IMG/VR virus record: IMGVR_UViG_3300024265_000097
Coordinates: 1 to 45,106 of that record
From: a virus
DNA: 45,106 bases
Reading direction: 5' to 3' (one strand)
Notes under the pieces: model-generated
The model's input: the letters and a program-made list of their open reading frames with translations, nothing else
Databases searched by the model: none
What the model was told of the DNA's origin: nothing
Position numbers and translations under genes: made by a program
Shown: piece after piece, positions 30,541 through 38,585 of the stretch
Position numbering within the stretch: position 1 is the first letter of the stretch
Layout: every line of letters begins with the position of its first letter

Positions 30541-31329
30541 ATGAGATTGAAACCAAGGATATTTAGAAAGCCGCAATTAACACATCCTCTTGCCAGAGGG
30601 CTTGCAGCTTATTGGCTATTGAATGAAGGTACTGGAAGGATCGTAAATGACCTGAGTGGCAATGGCAATTATGGCATATTCGTCGGTGATCTTTTTTGGA
30701 CGGGAGGCAGAAATGGTGTCGCACTCAATTTTCCCGGCTCAAATGATTATATCAATGTTTCGGATAGTTCAGAATTGCGATTCGATTCTGCAACTCAGGA
30801 TTTTTCTATGTTTGCTGTGGTACAAAGTAATGTTGGTGTTCCCGACGACGTTATAATAGACAAAAGGGACGCTAATGATGACGGCTGGGTTCTTAGAACC
30901 GTTAGCGGTGCTGTATGGCTATCTGTTAATGGAATTGACGTCAAAGGCACTATTGATATAGGCGATGGTAATTGCCACTTTGTTGGAGCGGTTGCGGACA
31001 GGAGTGGTAATGGGCAAGTATATATTGATGGTGTAGCAGACGGTGCTCCTGTCGATGTAAGCGGTCAGGCTATGTCAACATCGGTAGATATACGGATCGG
31101 CAGGTCTACCATTGGCGCTAATGAATGGAATGGTTTGATGGAAATAGTTTACATTTACAATCGTATTCTATCCGCCAGCGAAGTCCATCAACTCCACAGA
31201 GACCTTTACATATTATTCCGGCAGGACCCGGTATGGATGGGCCAAGCCCCGGTAGTGGTCGGGGCAAATCCAAAAGGACCATTAACTCATCCTCTATATG
31301 GTCCGTTTGCCGGGCCAATAGCATGTTAA
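30541..31329 (+). CDS. LamG-like lectin protein with N-terminal anchor (262 aa)
   Basis: LTHPLARGLAAYWLLNEGTG, DLSGNGNYG, ALNFPGSNDYINV, then VYIDGV and IYNRILSASEVHQLHRD: the standard order of a LamG/jelly-roll domain in phage tail proteins. The C-terminal 50 residues are Pro/Gly-rich. Probably binds host surface glycans. Separate from the LamG gene at 17544 but of the same type. Confidence 0.75.
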   Translation: MRLKPRIFRKPQLTHPLARGLAAYWLLNEGTGRIVNDLSGNGNYGIFVGDLFWTGGRNGVALNFPGSNDYINVSDSSELRFDSATQDFSMFAVVQSNVGVPDDVIIDKRDANDDGWVLRTVSGAVWLSVNGIDVKGTIDIGDGNCHFVGAVADRSGNGQVYIDGVADGAPVDVSGQAMSTSVDIRIGRSTIGANEWNGLMEIVYIYNRILSASEVHQLHRDLYILFRQDPVWMGQAPVVVGANPKGPLTHPLYGPFAGPIAC

Positions 31330-31346
31330 ATTAAAGGATTAGAACA

Positions 31347-32375
31347 GTGAATTATGTTGGCGATTTCGTAGACGATGCAACGGTTTATATTCCGTTTAAT
31401 ACTTTTGACTCCAATGACCCAAGCGCATCGGTCACAATAACAGATTTAGCACAGGGAGATGTGGAGATTTGGAAAAACGGTGTTGTTCAGACTACCCCCG
31501 GAGCAGGAGTTACTCTTACGCTCAATATCGGTGCTAATAATGGTTCGCACTTAATTGCAGTCGATACAAGCGATGTTACTGATGCGGGATGGTTCGCAAC
31601 TGGAAATGATTACCAAGCAAGAATAAACGGTACAACTGTTGACGGAGCCACTATCAATGCCTGGGTGGGCACTTTTAGTATCGAGAATCGGTTCATGCGT
31701 GGAACAGATAGTGCAGCTCTCGCTTCTGTGTTGGGTGCTGCTGTAGGCGCAACTATCAGTGCCGATATTGCAGACCTTCCGACAGTTGCCGAGTTTGAGG
31801 CGAGAACTATTGTGTCTGCCGATTATGTCGTTGTAGGTGATACCATTGCGGCAGTAACCCTTGTCAATGGTCTTGCAGCAAATGTCATTACGGCGGCATC
31901 AATAAATGGCGACGCCATTACTGAGGCCAAGATCGCAGATGATGCTATCGCGGCTGAACATCTTGCAACCGGGGCAGTAGTAGCTGCCACATTTGCAGCA
32001 AACGCTATAACGTCGACAGTTGTTGCGGACAATACAGTTACCGCAGCCAAACTTAATGCAGATTGCATTACGAACGCTAAAATTGCAGACGACGCTATAG
32101 GTGCTGAGAATCTGGCTACAGATGCGTTAAGTGCAGATGCCCTTGCCGCTGATGCCGTAACGGAGATATGGGCAAAGACAATGAGTGATTTGGCAGGAAT
32201 ACCCGCTTTTAATGCGAGTGTCTTGGACGCTATCAATATTATGTTTATGGCCCTAAGAAATGAACAAACAGCTACATCTACTGCTCAGACGATAGCTAAC
32301 AATGCAGGTACAACAATAGCTACGGCAACACTGTCTGATGCTGCCGGTACTACTACAAAGGCTGAGTACGCGTAA
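31347..32375 (+). CDS. Tail-fibre-like protein with shaft repeats (342 aa)
   Basis: GTG start, AAAGGA upstream. N-terminal domain (VGDFVDDATVYIPFNTFDS) resembles phage fibre heads. Residues about 185-265 hold short repeats of the type ITEAKIADDAIAAEHLATGAV, usual in trimeric fibre shafts. C-terminus is Ala/Thr-rich. Stop overlaps the next ATG. Confidence 0.75.
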   Translation: MNYVGDFVDDATVYIPFNTFDSNDPSASVTITDLAQGDVEIWKNGVVQTTPGAGVTLTLNIGANNGSHLIAVDTSDVTDAGWFATGNDYQARINGTTVDGATINAWVGTFSIENRFMRGTDSAALASVLGAAVGATISADIADLPTVAEFEARTIVSADYVVVGDTIAAVTLVNGLAANVITAASINGDAITEAKIADDAIAAEHLATGAVVAATFAANAITSTVVADNTVTAAKLNADCITNAKIADDAIGAENLATDALSADALAADAVTEIWAKTMSDLAGIPAFNASVLDAINIMFMALRNEQTATSTAQTIANNAGTTIATATLSDAAGTTTKAEYA

Positions 32376-33526
32376 TGTCATTAGAGAACGCAACAAAACG
32401 AAGATCACTTTTTGCAATGGGTTTGCTCGCGTTAGTGGTGCATCCTGTACCAGACGGTGTTATAGCAGGTTTAGATAGACGGCATCTCCTTGGCTTGATG
32501 GCGACGCAGGGAGTTCTAACAGGCAATGTTCATATATTCAGTACAGGTATTGTTGAGCCGAACCACATTGCCGATTCAGGCAGTAATCTGTTGGTTGCAG
32601 GTGATTTAGAAGTTCAGGGAGCAGGATGGGTTGAGGGCGTTTTGACTGTCAAAGGGATCGCTGACGGTGGGCGTACAAATTATGACTTAAAAGTCGGCGA
32701 TACAGATGGGTCGCCAACGTATGGCATGATACAAATGGGTAATGCTTCAATCGGCAGGACTTCGCATACTGACGGTATAGACTTAGATGGTGCGGTGCTT
32801 ATTAGAAATATAGCTGGTCCGGTAACAAGCGAGATAGAATTTATTTTTGCGGAATCAACTGGCAGCACTTGCCGATTTGCTCTTCCTAAATCCGGCGTTG
32901 GCAATGCTACGTATAATCCCCGGTCTCTGCTTATTGCGGGACCTGCCCCGGCAGATACGGATTTTGTTAAAGTTACTTATTGGAGAACAAATAATAATAT
33001 ATTTCACAATATAGATTGTGATACGACCGGTGTCGGTGCCGATCTTGGCGTACAGAATGATTTGGAAGTCGAAGGGGACATATTTACTGATAGTCTTCTG
33101 GAAAGTACGCCCGGAGCGGGCATAGAAAGCAACAAAATCAAATTAACGTCTATCGGTGGCTATGCTGTAAAGTTAACTAACAAAAGTGGCGCAAATAGCG
33201 TTGCCGGTGACGTTGTCCAAGTTGCGGCGGCAACGGCTGATGCGGTTGATATAACAGATGCGGGCAATCTGTTTCCTGTAGGTGTGTTTTTAGATAGTGG
33301 CGTAGCCGACGGGAGCGAGGCATGGGTTGTGATTGCCGGTATAGCAGATGTTCACATGGATGCAGGTGGGACTACGATACAGGACAGAATTATAACAAGT
33401 GCAACTCCGGGCCGTGGCGACGCATCCAATAATCCTGCTGTGGCCGAACATTTTCAGGAAATAGGTCACGCGTTAGAGACTGTGGGTGCAAATGGAAATG
33501 CCCGATGTATAATACATTTCTTATAG
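32375..33526 (+). CDS. Tail-fibre/receptor-type protein (383 aa)
   Basis: N-terminal 30 residues hydrophobic, then beta-rich fibre (DLEVQGAGWVEGVLTVKG). Residues about 260-383 (AVKLTNKSGANSVAGDVVQV, VFLDSGVADGSEAWVVIAG, ending EIGHALETVGANGNARCIIHFL) match a beta domain shared by phage surface proteins. Likely distal tail component. Confidence 0.7.
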   Translation: MSLENATKRRSLFAMGLLALVVHPVPDGVIAGLDRRHLLGLMATQGVLTGNVHIFSTGIVEPNHIADSGSNLLVAGDLEVQGAGWVEGVLTVKGIADGGRTNYDLKVGDTDGSPTYGMIQMGNASIGRTSHTDGIDLDGAVLIRNIAGPVTSEIEFIFAESTGSTCRFALPKSGVGNATYNPRSLLIAGPAPADTDFVKVTYWRTNNNIFHNIDCDTTGVGADLGVQNDLEVEGDIFTDSLLESTPGAGIESNKIKLTSIGGYAVKLTNKSGANSVAGDVVQVAAATADAVDITDAGNLFPVGVFLDSGVADGSEAWVVIAGIADVHMDAGGTTIQDRIITSATPGRGDASNNPAVAEHFQEIGHALETVGANGNARCIIHFL

Positions 33527-33535
33527 GAGAGCAGC

Positions 33536-33856
33536 ATGGCAAAGGAACAGTGGCATAATTGGGGCAGGACGGTAACAACAATAGTAACTTTGGTGTTCGT
33601 ATGCGGCATCACCTATAAAACGATAGGGCATAACACAGAGGATATTACCAAAGTTGAGATTAAAGTCGAAACCAACACAAAGGATATCCATGAAATCGAA
33701 CTGAACGCCAAGGACATCAAGAATGTGGCCGTGCAAGCCGCCGAGTCTATGATATCAATCGACTCGAAACTGGACGCCATACAGGCAGAACAGGCAAAGC
33801 AAGCTACTATTCAGGCCGTAAACAGTGTTAAACTTGAATCTCTAACAAAGGACTAA
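33536..33856 (+). CDS. Membrane-anchored coiled-coil protein, holin/spanin-like (106 aa)
   Basis: AGGAGAGC upstream. One N-terminal span (about residues 11-28) followed by a long heptad-rich helix (EVKVETNTKDIHEIELNAKD-like). This N-in, C-out form resembles i-spanins or single-span holins, and the position after the fibre genes fits a lysis gene. No lysin is found beside it. Confidence 0.65.
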   Translation: MAKEQWHNWGRTVTTIVTLVFVCGITYKTIGHNTEDITKVEIKVETNTKDIHEIELNAKDIKNVAVQAAESMISIDSKLDAIQAEQAKQATIQAVNSVKLESLTKD

Positions 33857-33858
33857 TC

Positions 33859-33930
33859 ATGGCACATAAAGTGAAAGTTAAAAAGCGCAGGGTCAAAGTC
33901 AAGAAACGCCGAGTCAAGAAAAAGACATAA
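33859..33930 (+). CDS. Cationic repeat peptide (23 aa)
   Basis: MAHK followed by two copies of VKVKKRR-type units and a VKKKT end. The two 21-base units differ at several synonymous codon positions, which argues that the peptide is translated and conserved. Fifteen of 23 residues are Lys/Arg. Last gene before the terminator. Could bind DNA or membranes. Confidence 0.6.
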   Translation: MAHKVKVKKRRVKVKKRRVKKKT

Positions 33931-33952
33931 AGTTCCTTCATCACCCCTCCTC

Positions 33953-33988
33953 CGAAGCCCCTTGCCATACACGGTCGGGGGCTTTTTA
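33953..33988 (+). terminator. Intrinsic terminator of the virion module
   Basis: AAGCCCC (33955-33961) pairs with GGGGCTT (33978-33984), followed by TTTTT (33983-33987). Ends the late transcript. Confidence 0.85.
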
Positions 33989-34051
33989 TATTAATATATC
34001 TTATGAAACTATTAGCCACAAAAATACATGAGATTTATTTTACTTTGCCTC

Positions 34052-34079
34052 TTGACTTCCCGGGAATCTGTGATAGGCT
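34052..34079 (+). promoter_or_regulatory. Candidate promoter for the right-arm operon
   Basis: TTGACT (34052-34057), 16-base spacer, then TAGGCT (34074-34079), a weak -10; TATATA at 34081 is an alternative -10 at longer spacing. Located between the terminator and the next gene as expected. Confidence 0.4.
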
Positions 34080-34087
34080 GTATATAT

Positions 34088-34193
34088 GGTAAACAGGATG
34101 ATGCAATCAAATGAGCCCAAACAAGCCGCGACCCGTCTGTCCTGTTTACCGACACCACTGGTGGGGAGCGGCTTTAATTTTAGGAGAAAGTAA
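34088..34193 (+). promoter_or_regulatory. Leader with inverted repeat and possible 31-codon leader frame
   Basis: GGTAAACAGGA (34088-34098) pairs perfectly with TCCTGTTTACC (34140-34150) across a 41-base loop. A frame from ATG 34098 (or 34101) ends at TAA 34191-34193, overlapping the next ATG (TAATG), so it could act as a coupled leader peptide. TTTAGGAGAAAG is the SD for the gene at 34193. Confidence 0.4.
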
Positions 34194-34642
34194 TGTATTA
34201 CAAATGGAAACGTCAACCCTTCGCAGGCGCTGATGCAGATGTCATCGGGGAGCATATCGAATCTCTGGCAAAGAACGGGATTATTACTCCGACAGATTTG
34301 GTTAAGGATGCCAAACGCAAGAGTTCTCCGCTTCACAGGTGTTTCGAGTGGGATGATACTGCGGCGGCACGGGCATACCGGATAACGCAGGCTCAGTATA
34401 TTCTCCGGTGTATTGACGTAATGATTGAGCGTGAGGACGAGACATCGTTTACGGTTCGGGCATTTCACCATGTCAACACTGAGGCGAAGCAGGGCTATAC
34501 CACTGTGGAAAATGCCCGCAACGATCCCGAAATGTGGGATTGCGTCAAACTGCAAGCGATCACTGAGATTAAAAACTGGCAGCAAAAATACAAGAATATC
34601 ACAGAGTTTGAGGTGATATTTGAAGCGATTAAAACAATATAG
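34193..34642 (+). CDS. Conserved-type phage protein (149 aa)
   Basis: Begins YYKWKRQPFAGADADVIGEHIESL, then SPLHRCFEWDDTAAARAYRITQAQYILRC and a helical end (LTEIKNWQQKYKN-like). This pattern occurs in early regions of many phages but has no assigned role that I know. First gene of the right-arm operon; directly followed by the pentamer array. Confidence 0.75.
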   Translation: MYYKWKRQPFAGADADVIGEHIESLAKNGIITPTDLVKDAKRKSSPLHRCFEWDDTAAARAYRITQAQYILRCIDVMIEREDETSFTVRAFHHVNTEAKQGYTTVENARNDPEMWDCVKLQAITEIKNWQQKYKNITEFEVIFEAIKTI

Positions 34643-35137
34643 GGTCGGGTGCGATGTGGCGCGGTCCGGTTCGGTCCGGTCGAATATGTTTCGGACAGGT
34701 TCGTTATGGTTAGGCAGGTTAGGACGGGTAAGGTCCGGCAAGGTTCGGTTTGTTAGGTTCCGGCTGGGTCGGGAATGGCAGGTGTGGTACGGCATGGCGG
34801 AGCGAGGTGTGGCATGGTGCGGTCAGGTACGGCAGGTGGGGTTGGGTCTGATAGTGTGGGTTTTGGCAAGGTGCGGTTAGGCAGGTGTGGTGGGATTGGG
34901 TCCGGTCAGGATTGGTTGGCTAAGGTTTGGCAGGTTAGGACTGGCCAGGCATGGAGAGGTGGGTTGAGGTTGGATGAGGTAAGGCAGGTCGGGTTAGGTA
35001 TAATATGATGCGGTGCGGTAGTTAGAGGTATGGATAGGAATGGCAGGTAAGGTAGGCTATGATAAGGTGCGGAACGATACGGTCGGGTATGGCAGGTTTG
35101 GTTAGGTGAGGTAGGGTCAGGTGCGGCAAGGTAAGGT
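34643..35137 (+). repeat. Degenerate pentanucleotide (GGTNN) array
   Basis: About 495 bases, nearly all GG-containing pentamers. GG occurs in strict 5-base register over long runs, e.g. at 34643, 34648, 34658, 34663, 34668, 34673, 34678, 34693, 34698, 34708, 34713 and at 34781, 34786, 34791, 34796, 34806 to 34831. Register drifts by one base between runs. The plus strand is G/T-rich and C-poor. Open frames crossing it give low-complexity protein and lack SDs, so it is non-coding. A TATAAT (34999-35004) interrupts it once. Confidence 0.9.
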
Positions 35138-35165
35138 TAATTGTACTTCAATAAAGGGCAAGAAA

Positions 35166-35804
35166 ATGGCAAAGAAAAAAGAAACGAAAGTATTGGAAAT
35201 CAAGCCAATTAAATTGGAAACCTTGCATGTGCATGTAATCGGCAAGCCGGGTTCTGAACTGATTATGCACGCATGGGACCCGAAATCAATCAAGATGATT
35301 GAGGACAAGCAGCAGGGCAAGGCAAAGTCAAAGAAGAAACCCCCGCGTGTCCCGCATGACGAATACTGCGCAAGCATGTACTGGTTGGACAAAAACGGCA
35401 ATGGCATTGTTCCGAAGAAAAGCCCGGACAAGCACAAGTGGTTTGGTATTCCGTCGCGGTCCTTCAAAAAGGCAATGGTAGCAGCTTGCCGGAACATTGA
35501 CGATATACCCATGACACTTGCCAGAGGGGCATTTCATGTCCTCGGCGAGTTCGTACTGATTGAAAAGGCGACTCCGGCCATGCGGACAGATATGGTACGG
35601 ATAGGGCAAGGGACATCCGATGTTCGTTACCGTGGCGGGTGGACTGGCTGGGAAGCAATGCTGCATATTGAATTCAATGCAGGAGTCCTCACCGCTGAAC
35701 AGGTCATCAATCTTTTGCACCTTGCGGGTTTCGCTTGCGGCGTAGGCGAATGGCGGCCAAGTTCACAGGCAGGTGGCTCTTGTGGCATGTTCAGAGTAGC
35801 GTAA
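35166..35804 (+). CDS. Conserved-type phage protein (212 aa)
   Basis: ATG 35166 chosen because AAAGGG lies upstream; the 35121 start would be in the repeat array. Sequence features: FGIPSRSFKKAMVAACRNID, then MRTDMVRIGQGTSDVRYRGGWTGWEAML and HLAGFACGVGEWRPSSQ. The same pattern occurs in many phages close to recombination and SSB-like genes; biochemical role not known to me. Basic Lys-rich N-terminus. Confidence 0.75.
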   Translation: MAKKKETKVLEIKPIKLETLHVHVIGKPGSELIMHAWDPKSIKMIEDKQQGKAKSKKKPPRVPHDEYCASMYWLDKNGNGIVPKKSPDKHKWFGIPSRSFKKAMVAACRNIDDIPMTLARGAFHVLGEFVLIEKATPAMRTDMVRIGQGTSDVRYRGGWTGWEAMLHIEFNAGVLTAEQVINLLHLAGFACGVGEWRPSSQAGGSCGMFRVA

Positions 35805-35844
35805 TTGCCCAGCTTGCCGCGAAATTGAAGAAAAGGAGACGGAA

Positions 35845-36042
35845 ATGACTTGTGGTGACTGTCGTTTTTGGATGAAATATTCAAATAAGAAATTTTTGGG
35901 ACAATGTAGAAAACGTGCTCCTGTGGCGCAGCGTGCTGTAGGGAGGTCGTTTCTGGTCTTGTTTGCAAGTTGGGACACGATGTGGCTTGCAACAGTAGCG
36001 GACCAATATTGTTATGAGTTCGAGGAACGGAGAGCAAAATGA
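35845..36042 (+). CDS. Cys-knuckle protein (65 aa)
   Basis: AAAAGGAG upstream. TCGDCRFWMK then GQCRKRAPVA is a frequent phage mini-protein pattern with probable metal binding. C-terminus has YCYEFEERRAK. Overlaps the next ATG. Confidence 0.65.
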   Translation: MTCGDCRFWMKYSNKKFLGQCRKRAPVAQRAVGRSFLVLFASWDTMWLATVADQYCYEFEERRAK

Positions 36043-36356
36043 CTGAATCAGCAAAGCCACTTTACGAGCTACGGCTAAGAGGCAAATATTATCAAGGGAT
36101 ATGGCAGGGGGAACATTGCTTGGCTGCAATCTGTGTTAAAAAGCAGCGTGGGGTCCGGGATGCTCAATTTCTTCTGCGAGCGGCTAACAGCTTTGACGAG
36201 TTGCTGGCGGCGTGCGAAGCACAACATGACGCTATCGACACTCTTTTTGCAATGCTAATCGAATGCAAGACCGGGTTTTTCCCATCACAAAGCGGCCGTC
36301 CGTGGGATGCTCTCCTGCAGGGCAACGCAGCAATCAAGAAAGCTAAAGGAGAATAG
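36039..36356 (+). CDS. Hypothetical helical phage protein (105 aa)
   Basis: ATGA overlap. The segment VRDAQFLLRAANSFDELLAACEAQ resembles a common small phage family and the protein at 367-642 of this genome. No function known. Confidence 0.65.
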   Translation: MTESAKPLYELRLRGKYYQGIWQGEHCLAAICVKKQRGVRDAQFLLRAANSFDELLAACEAQHDAIDTLFAMLIECKTGFFPSQSGRPWDALLQGNAAIKKAKGE

Positions 36357-36360
36357 AACA

Positions 36361-36474
36361 ATGAACTATGCAATAGCACTGTCTCTAACCGTCCTGATGT
36401 GGGCGACGATTTGGAGGCTCGGAAACGTGCAGTACAGCAGCCAGACAGACGCGAATATGGGCAACTGGCGGTAA
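36361..36474 (+). CDS. Single-span mini membrane protein (37 aa)
   Basis: AAAGGAG before ATG 36361. Hydrophobic residues 3-19 (YAIALSLTVLMWATIW), then a polar tail. Function unknown. Confidence 0.5.
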   Translation: MNYAIALSLTVLMWATIWRLGNVQYSSQTDANMGNWR

Positions 36475-36480
36475 GCTCTT

Positions 36481-36511
36481 TTGACAATCGAATCAGTCGG
36501 CGGCGTATGAT
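36481..36511 (+). promoter_or_regulatory. Weak candidate promoter
   Basis: TTGACA (36481-36486) and TATGAT (36506-36511) separated by 19 bases, in the 180-base gap between two genes. Good hexamers, poor spacing. Confidence 0.3.
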
Positions 36512-36559
36512 AACGTCTGTGCGGATGGTAGGTGCGTTGCTACAGAGGCATCTGGTTGC

Positions 36560-36667
36560 ATGAATTTAAGCAAACACAATTTATCATGGACGCAAGATTG
36601 GGGAAGCCTTGCCCGGATGGTTCGATTTTTTGAATTTACAGGAGAAATAGAAAGATGGACAACGTAA
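36560..36667 (+). CDS. Possible mini-protein (35 aa)
   Basis: Fills part of the gap before 36655 and overlaps that gene by 13 bases. Sequence MNLSKHNLSWTQDWGSLARM looks protein-like, but the SD is poor. Confidence 0.3.
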   Translation: MNLSKHNLSWTQDWGSLARMVRFFEFTGEIERWTT

Positions 36668-37128
36668 TCAAGCAACTCAAAGCAAACGAGAAGGCATTTT
36701 GCAAGATGGCGCCGGAGTTGCAAGCAAAGGCGAGGGAAATCGGAGAAGATGAATTTCAACGGTTAGGTGCAGCTAATGGGGAGTGGTTAGCTCTTGGCAA
36801 CACAGTTGTATTTAGTCCCGGCTACACCTACCGCCTGCGCCCCGACTACGCAGAGAAGCCGGAGATAGTGGAATGTGAGATATACGAAGATGGTGGAAAA
36901 CTGTATTTTGAAAGACCTGATGGTAATGTTTCTGAATACGCTTGCGATGCACCCAGATACAAGAATTTTGGCGGTTTCAAGTTTGAAGGGTATTCTGATT
37001 TATTCAATGAGCTTATTATGTACGAGTGGAACGGCAAGCTTTATAGAGAGGTTCAACTTGACTGGGTGATATCCGGTAAAGCCAAAGTCCTCCACGCGAC
37101 CCACGTATTATTCCGGAGTCCGAAATGA
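36655..37128 (+). CDS. Hypothetical protein (157 aa)
   Basis: AGGAG about 10 bases upstream. Two halves: helical start with a FSPGYTYRLRPDY motif common to small phage proteins (residues about 53-65), then a beta-rich half with YFERPDGN and Gly/Phe-rich stretch. ATGA overlap with the next gene. Confidence 0.65.
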   Translation: MDNVIKQLKANEKAFCKMAPELQAKAREIGEDEFQRLGAANGEWLALGNTVVFSPGYTYRLRPDYAEKPEIVECEIYEDGGKLYFERPDGNVSEYACDAPRYKNFGGFKFEGYSDLFNELIMYEWNGKLYREVQLDWVISGKAKVLHATHVLFRSPK

Positions 37129-37574
37129 CCAAATACCAAAGCCTAAAAGCCCTGCTTGGCATAGTCATCATAGTTCTCGTAACTATCTGGGCTACGTTGT
37201 TGGTACATGAGTTTCTCCCCAGAGTCGGGGTCGAAGTCACACCGATGGAGGCCCCGGCTCAATTATTATCCACCATCGACTTGCAACGGGTACTAAACCG
37301 ACGTTATCCGGACCTGAAACTGGCCGAGGATGGTGTCTATGGCCCAGCAACGGAAGCGGCCCATGTGCGGGCAATAGGCGACCAATACGCAAAAGAGCTT
37401 ATGGTAAAGGAGGTGCATGCAATGGAATATGTAATTAAATGGAAATCGAAACTCACAGGCAAAACCGGAGAAGGCACTAAACGATTCAAGAAGTGGGATG
37501 CTGCGGAGCAAGTTGCAAAGGCGAATCGTATTTTTCCAGACATCGACCACTGGTATGAGGAGTCCACCCCATGA
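37125..37574 (+). CDS. Membrane-anchored peptidoglycan-binding-like protein (149 aa)
   Basis: Residues 10-28 form a membrane span. Residues about 50-80 (IDLQRVLNRRYPDLKLAEDG, then VYGPATEAA) resemble a PG_binding_1 helix bundle. Residues 99-149 form a separate small domain (EYVIKWKSKLTGKTGEG, RIFPDIDHWYEE) found alone in other phages. No lytic catalytic domain is present. It is the only cell-wall-related gene seen, so a lysis or anti-superinfection role is possible but unproven. Confidence 0.65.
   Translation: MTKYQSLKALLGIVIIVLVTIWATLLVHEFLPRVGVEVTPMEAPAQLLSTIDLQRVLNRRYPDLKLAEDGVYGPATEAAHVRAIGDQYAKELMVKEVHAMEYVIKWKSKLTGKTGEGTKRFKKWDAAEQVAKANRIFPDIDHWYEESTP
37422..37574 (+). CDS. Probable internal in-frame start: 50-aa C-terminal product
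   Basis: AAAGGAGGT (37406-37414), a near-perfect SD, stands 7 bases before the in-frame ATG 37422. Initiation there would give the 50-residue C-terminal domain alone, as it exists in other phages. The longer gene may be a fusion that lost a stop codon, or the locus may make both products. Confidence 0.5.
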   Translation: MEYVIKWKSKLTGKTGEGTKRFKKWDAAEQVAKANRIFPDIDHWYEESTP

Positions 37575-37936
37575 CCCCGGAACGATTAAAGCAAATCAAG
37601 GCCCGGTACGAAGCACTGGTTGGGGATGGGGGGTATCCAATGAGATTTCATACCCTTTTGGCAGAAGACATGCCCGATTGTCTTATGGAGATAGGGCAGT
37701 TGACGGCTGCACTTGAAGGTATGTGTTATCAGTTTGGTGGATGGAACGACAGAAAGGGTGGACTTACAACTAACGGATTATCGGACTTGGAATATGCCTT
37801 TGATGTTCTTGGCTGGAAAGAGCCGCATCCCGTACCCGAAATGCAGTGCGATGAACCAGGCTGCAAGAAACAAATAGTATGTGGCTGGCCGTCTGATAAA
37901 GGATACCGCAGGACTTGTTCGGAGCATAATAAATGA
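37571..37936 (+). CDS. Hypothetical protein with C-terminal zinc motif (121 aa)
   Basis: ATGA overlap. N-terminal helical region (MTPERLKQIKARYEAL, then MEIGQLTAALEGM) is common in phage mini-proteins; C-terminal CDEPGCKKQIVCGWP then CSEH may bind zinc. No function known. Confidence 0.6.
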   Translation: MTPERLKQIKARYEALVGDGGYPMRFHTLLAEDMPDCLMEIGQLTAALEGMCYQFGGWNDRKGGLTTNGLSDLEYAFDVLGWKEPHPVPEMQCDEPGCKKQIVCGWPSDKGYRRTCSEHNK

Positions 37937-38169
37937 GCTTAGCCGATAATGGTTACGATGACTGGTGGCGGGACCATGCAAAAGACGAGTTCTTGCGCAT
38001 GTCCTGTCCGGATGTATCTGAACCGCCTGTCATAGTGAAGCGAAAAACGGAACAATGTTTGCAATGTGGATGGGCGGGGATACCGCCAAGAACACAGAAT
38101 TCAGGCGGAGCGACGAATTACAAGTGTTGCCCACGATGTCGATATTCATGGTTCAAGGAGATAGACTAA
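37933..38169 (+). CDS. Zinc-ribbon protein (78 aa)
   Basis: ATGA overlap. CLQCGWAGIPPR and CCPRCRYSWF form two knuckles of a ribbon of the transcription-factor/primase type, preceded by a Trp-rich acidic N-terminus. Its last base is the next start. Confidence 0.6.
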   Translation: MSLADNGYDDWWRDHAKDEFLRMSCPDVSEPPVIVKRKTEQCLQCGWAGIPPRTQNSGGATNYKCCPRCRYSWFKEID

Positions 38170-38585
38170 TGACACAGGATTGTGAAAAATGTATAACGAA
38201 AGCATGTTTGGCGTCTGGACTACCTCAGTTCACATCGGGCTGCTCGCAATATTCGTTTCCCCCTGCCGACCTTGCCCGGCACATGGCCAAAGGCCAGCAG
38301 ACATTCAACAACACGGACTACGACGCCAAAATAGCTGTAATAGCCGAAGATATGAAGAACCTGACCAGTAACCAGCTTGACGTGATAGCTGCGTTTGTAC
38401 TGGCTATGCGCAGGAGGTCATGGGGGTTGTCACCTTCGCCGCCAGTGGACGAACAGCCGGAGCCGGAGCAATTAGGCCCGTGTGCAAGTTGGGGGCCCAG
38501 CGGGTCAACTGAGGGTCTTGACTGTACATTCAACGATCTCTGCGACAAGGACAAGACAAACCCCCTGCCGTTGGGAAGTGAATAA
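38169..38585 (+). CDS. Cys-rich hypothetical protein (138 aa)
   Basis: ATG 38169 on the previous stop (TAATG). N-terminus CEKCITKACLASGLPQF, a helical middle and a Pro/Glu-rich linker (PSPPVDEQPEPEQ, about residues 90-102), then a second Cys pair. Ends on the next start. Confidence 0.6.
   Translation: MTQDCEKCITKACLASGLPQFTSGCSQYSFPPADLARHMAKGQQTFNNTDYDAKIAVIAEDMKNLTSNQLDVIAAFVLAMRRRSWGLSPSPPVDEQPEPEQLGPCASWGPSGSTEGLDCTFNDLCDKDKTNPLPLGSE

Noticed and set aside
9306-33930. Diversity-generating retroelement, as in the related phage BPP-1
   Set aside because: No reverse transcriptase gene and no template/variable repeat pair noticed.
34643-35137. CRISPR array or coding gene in the repeat block
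   Set aside because: Units are 5 bases without spacers, and the open frames crossing it give low-complexity Arg/Gly/Val-rich sequence without SDs.
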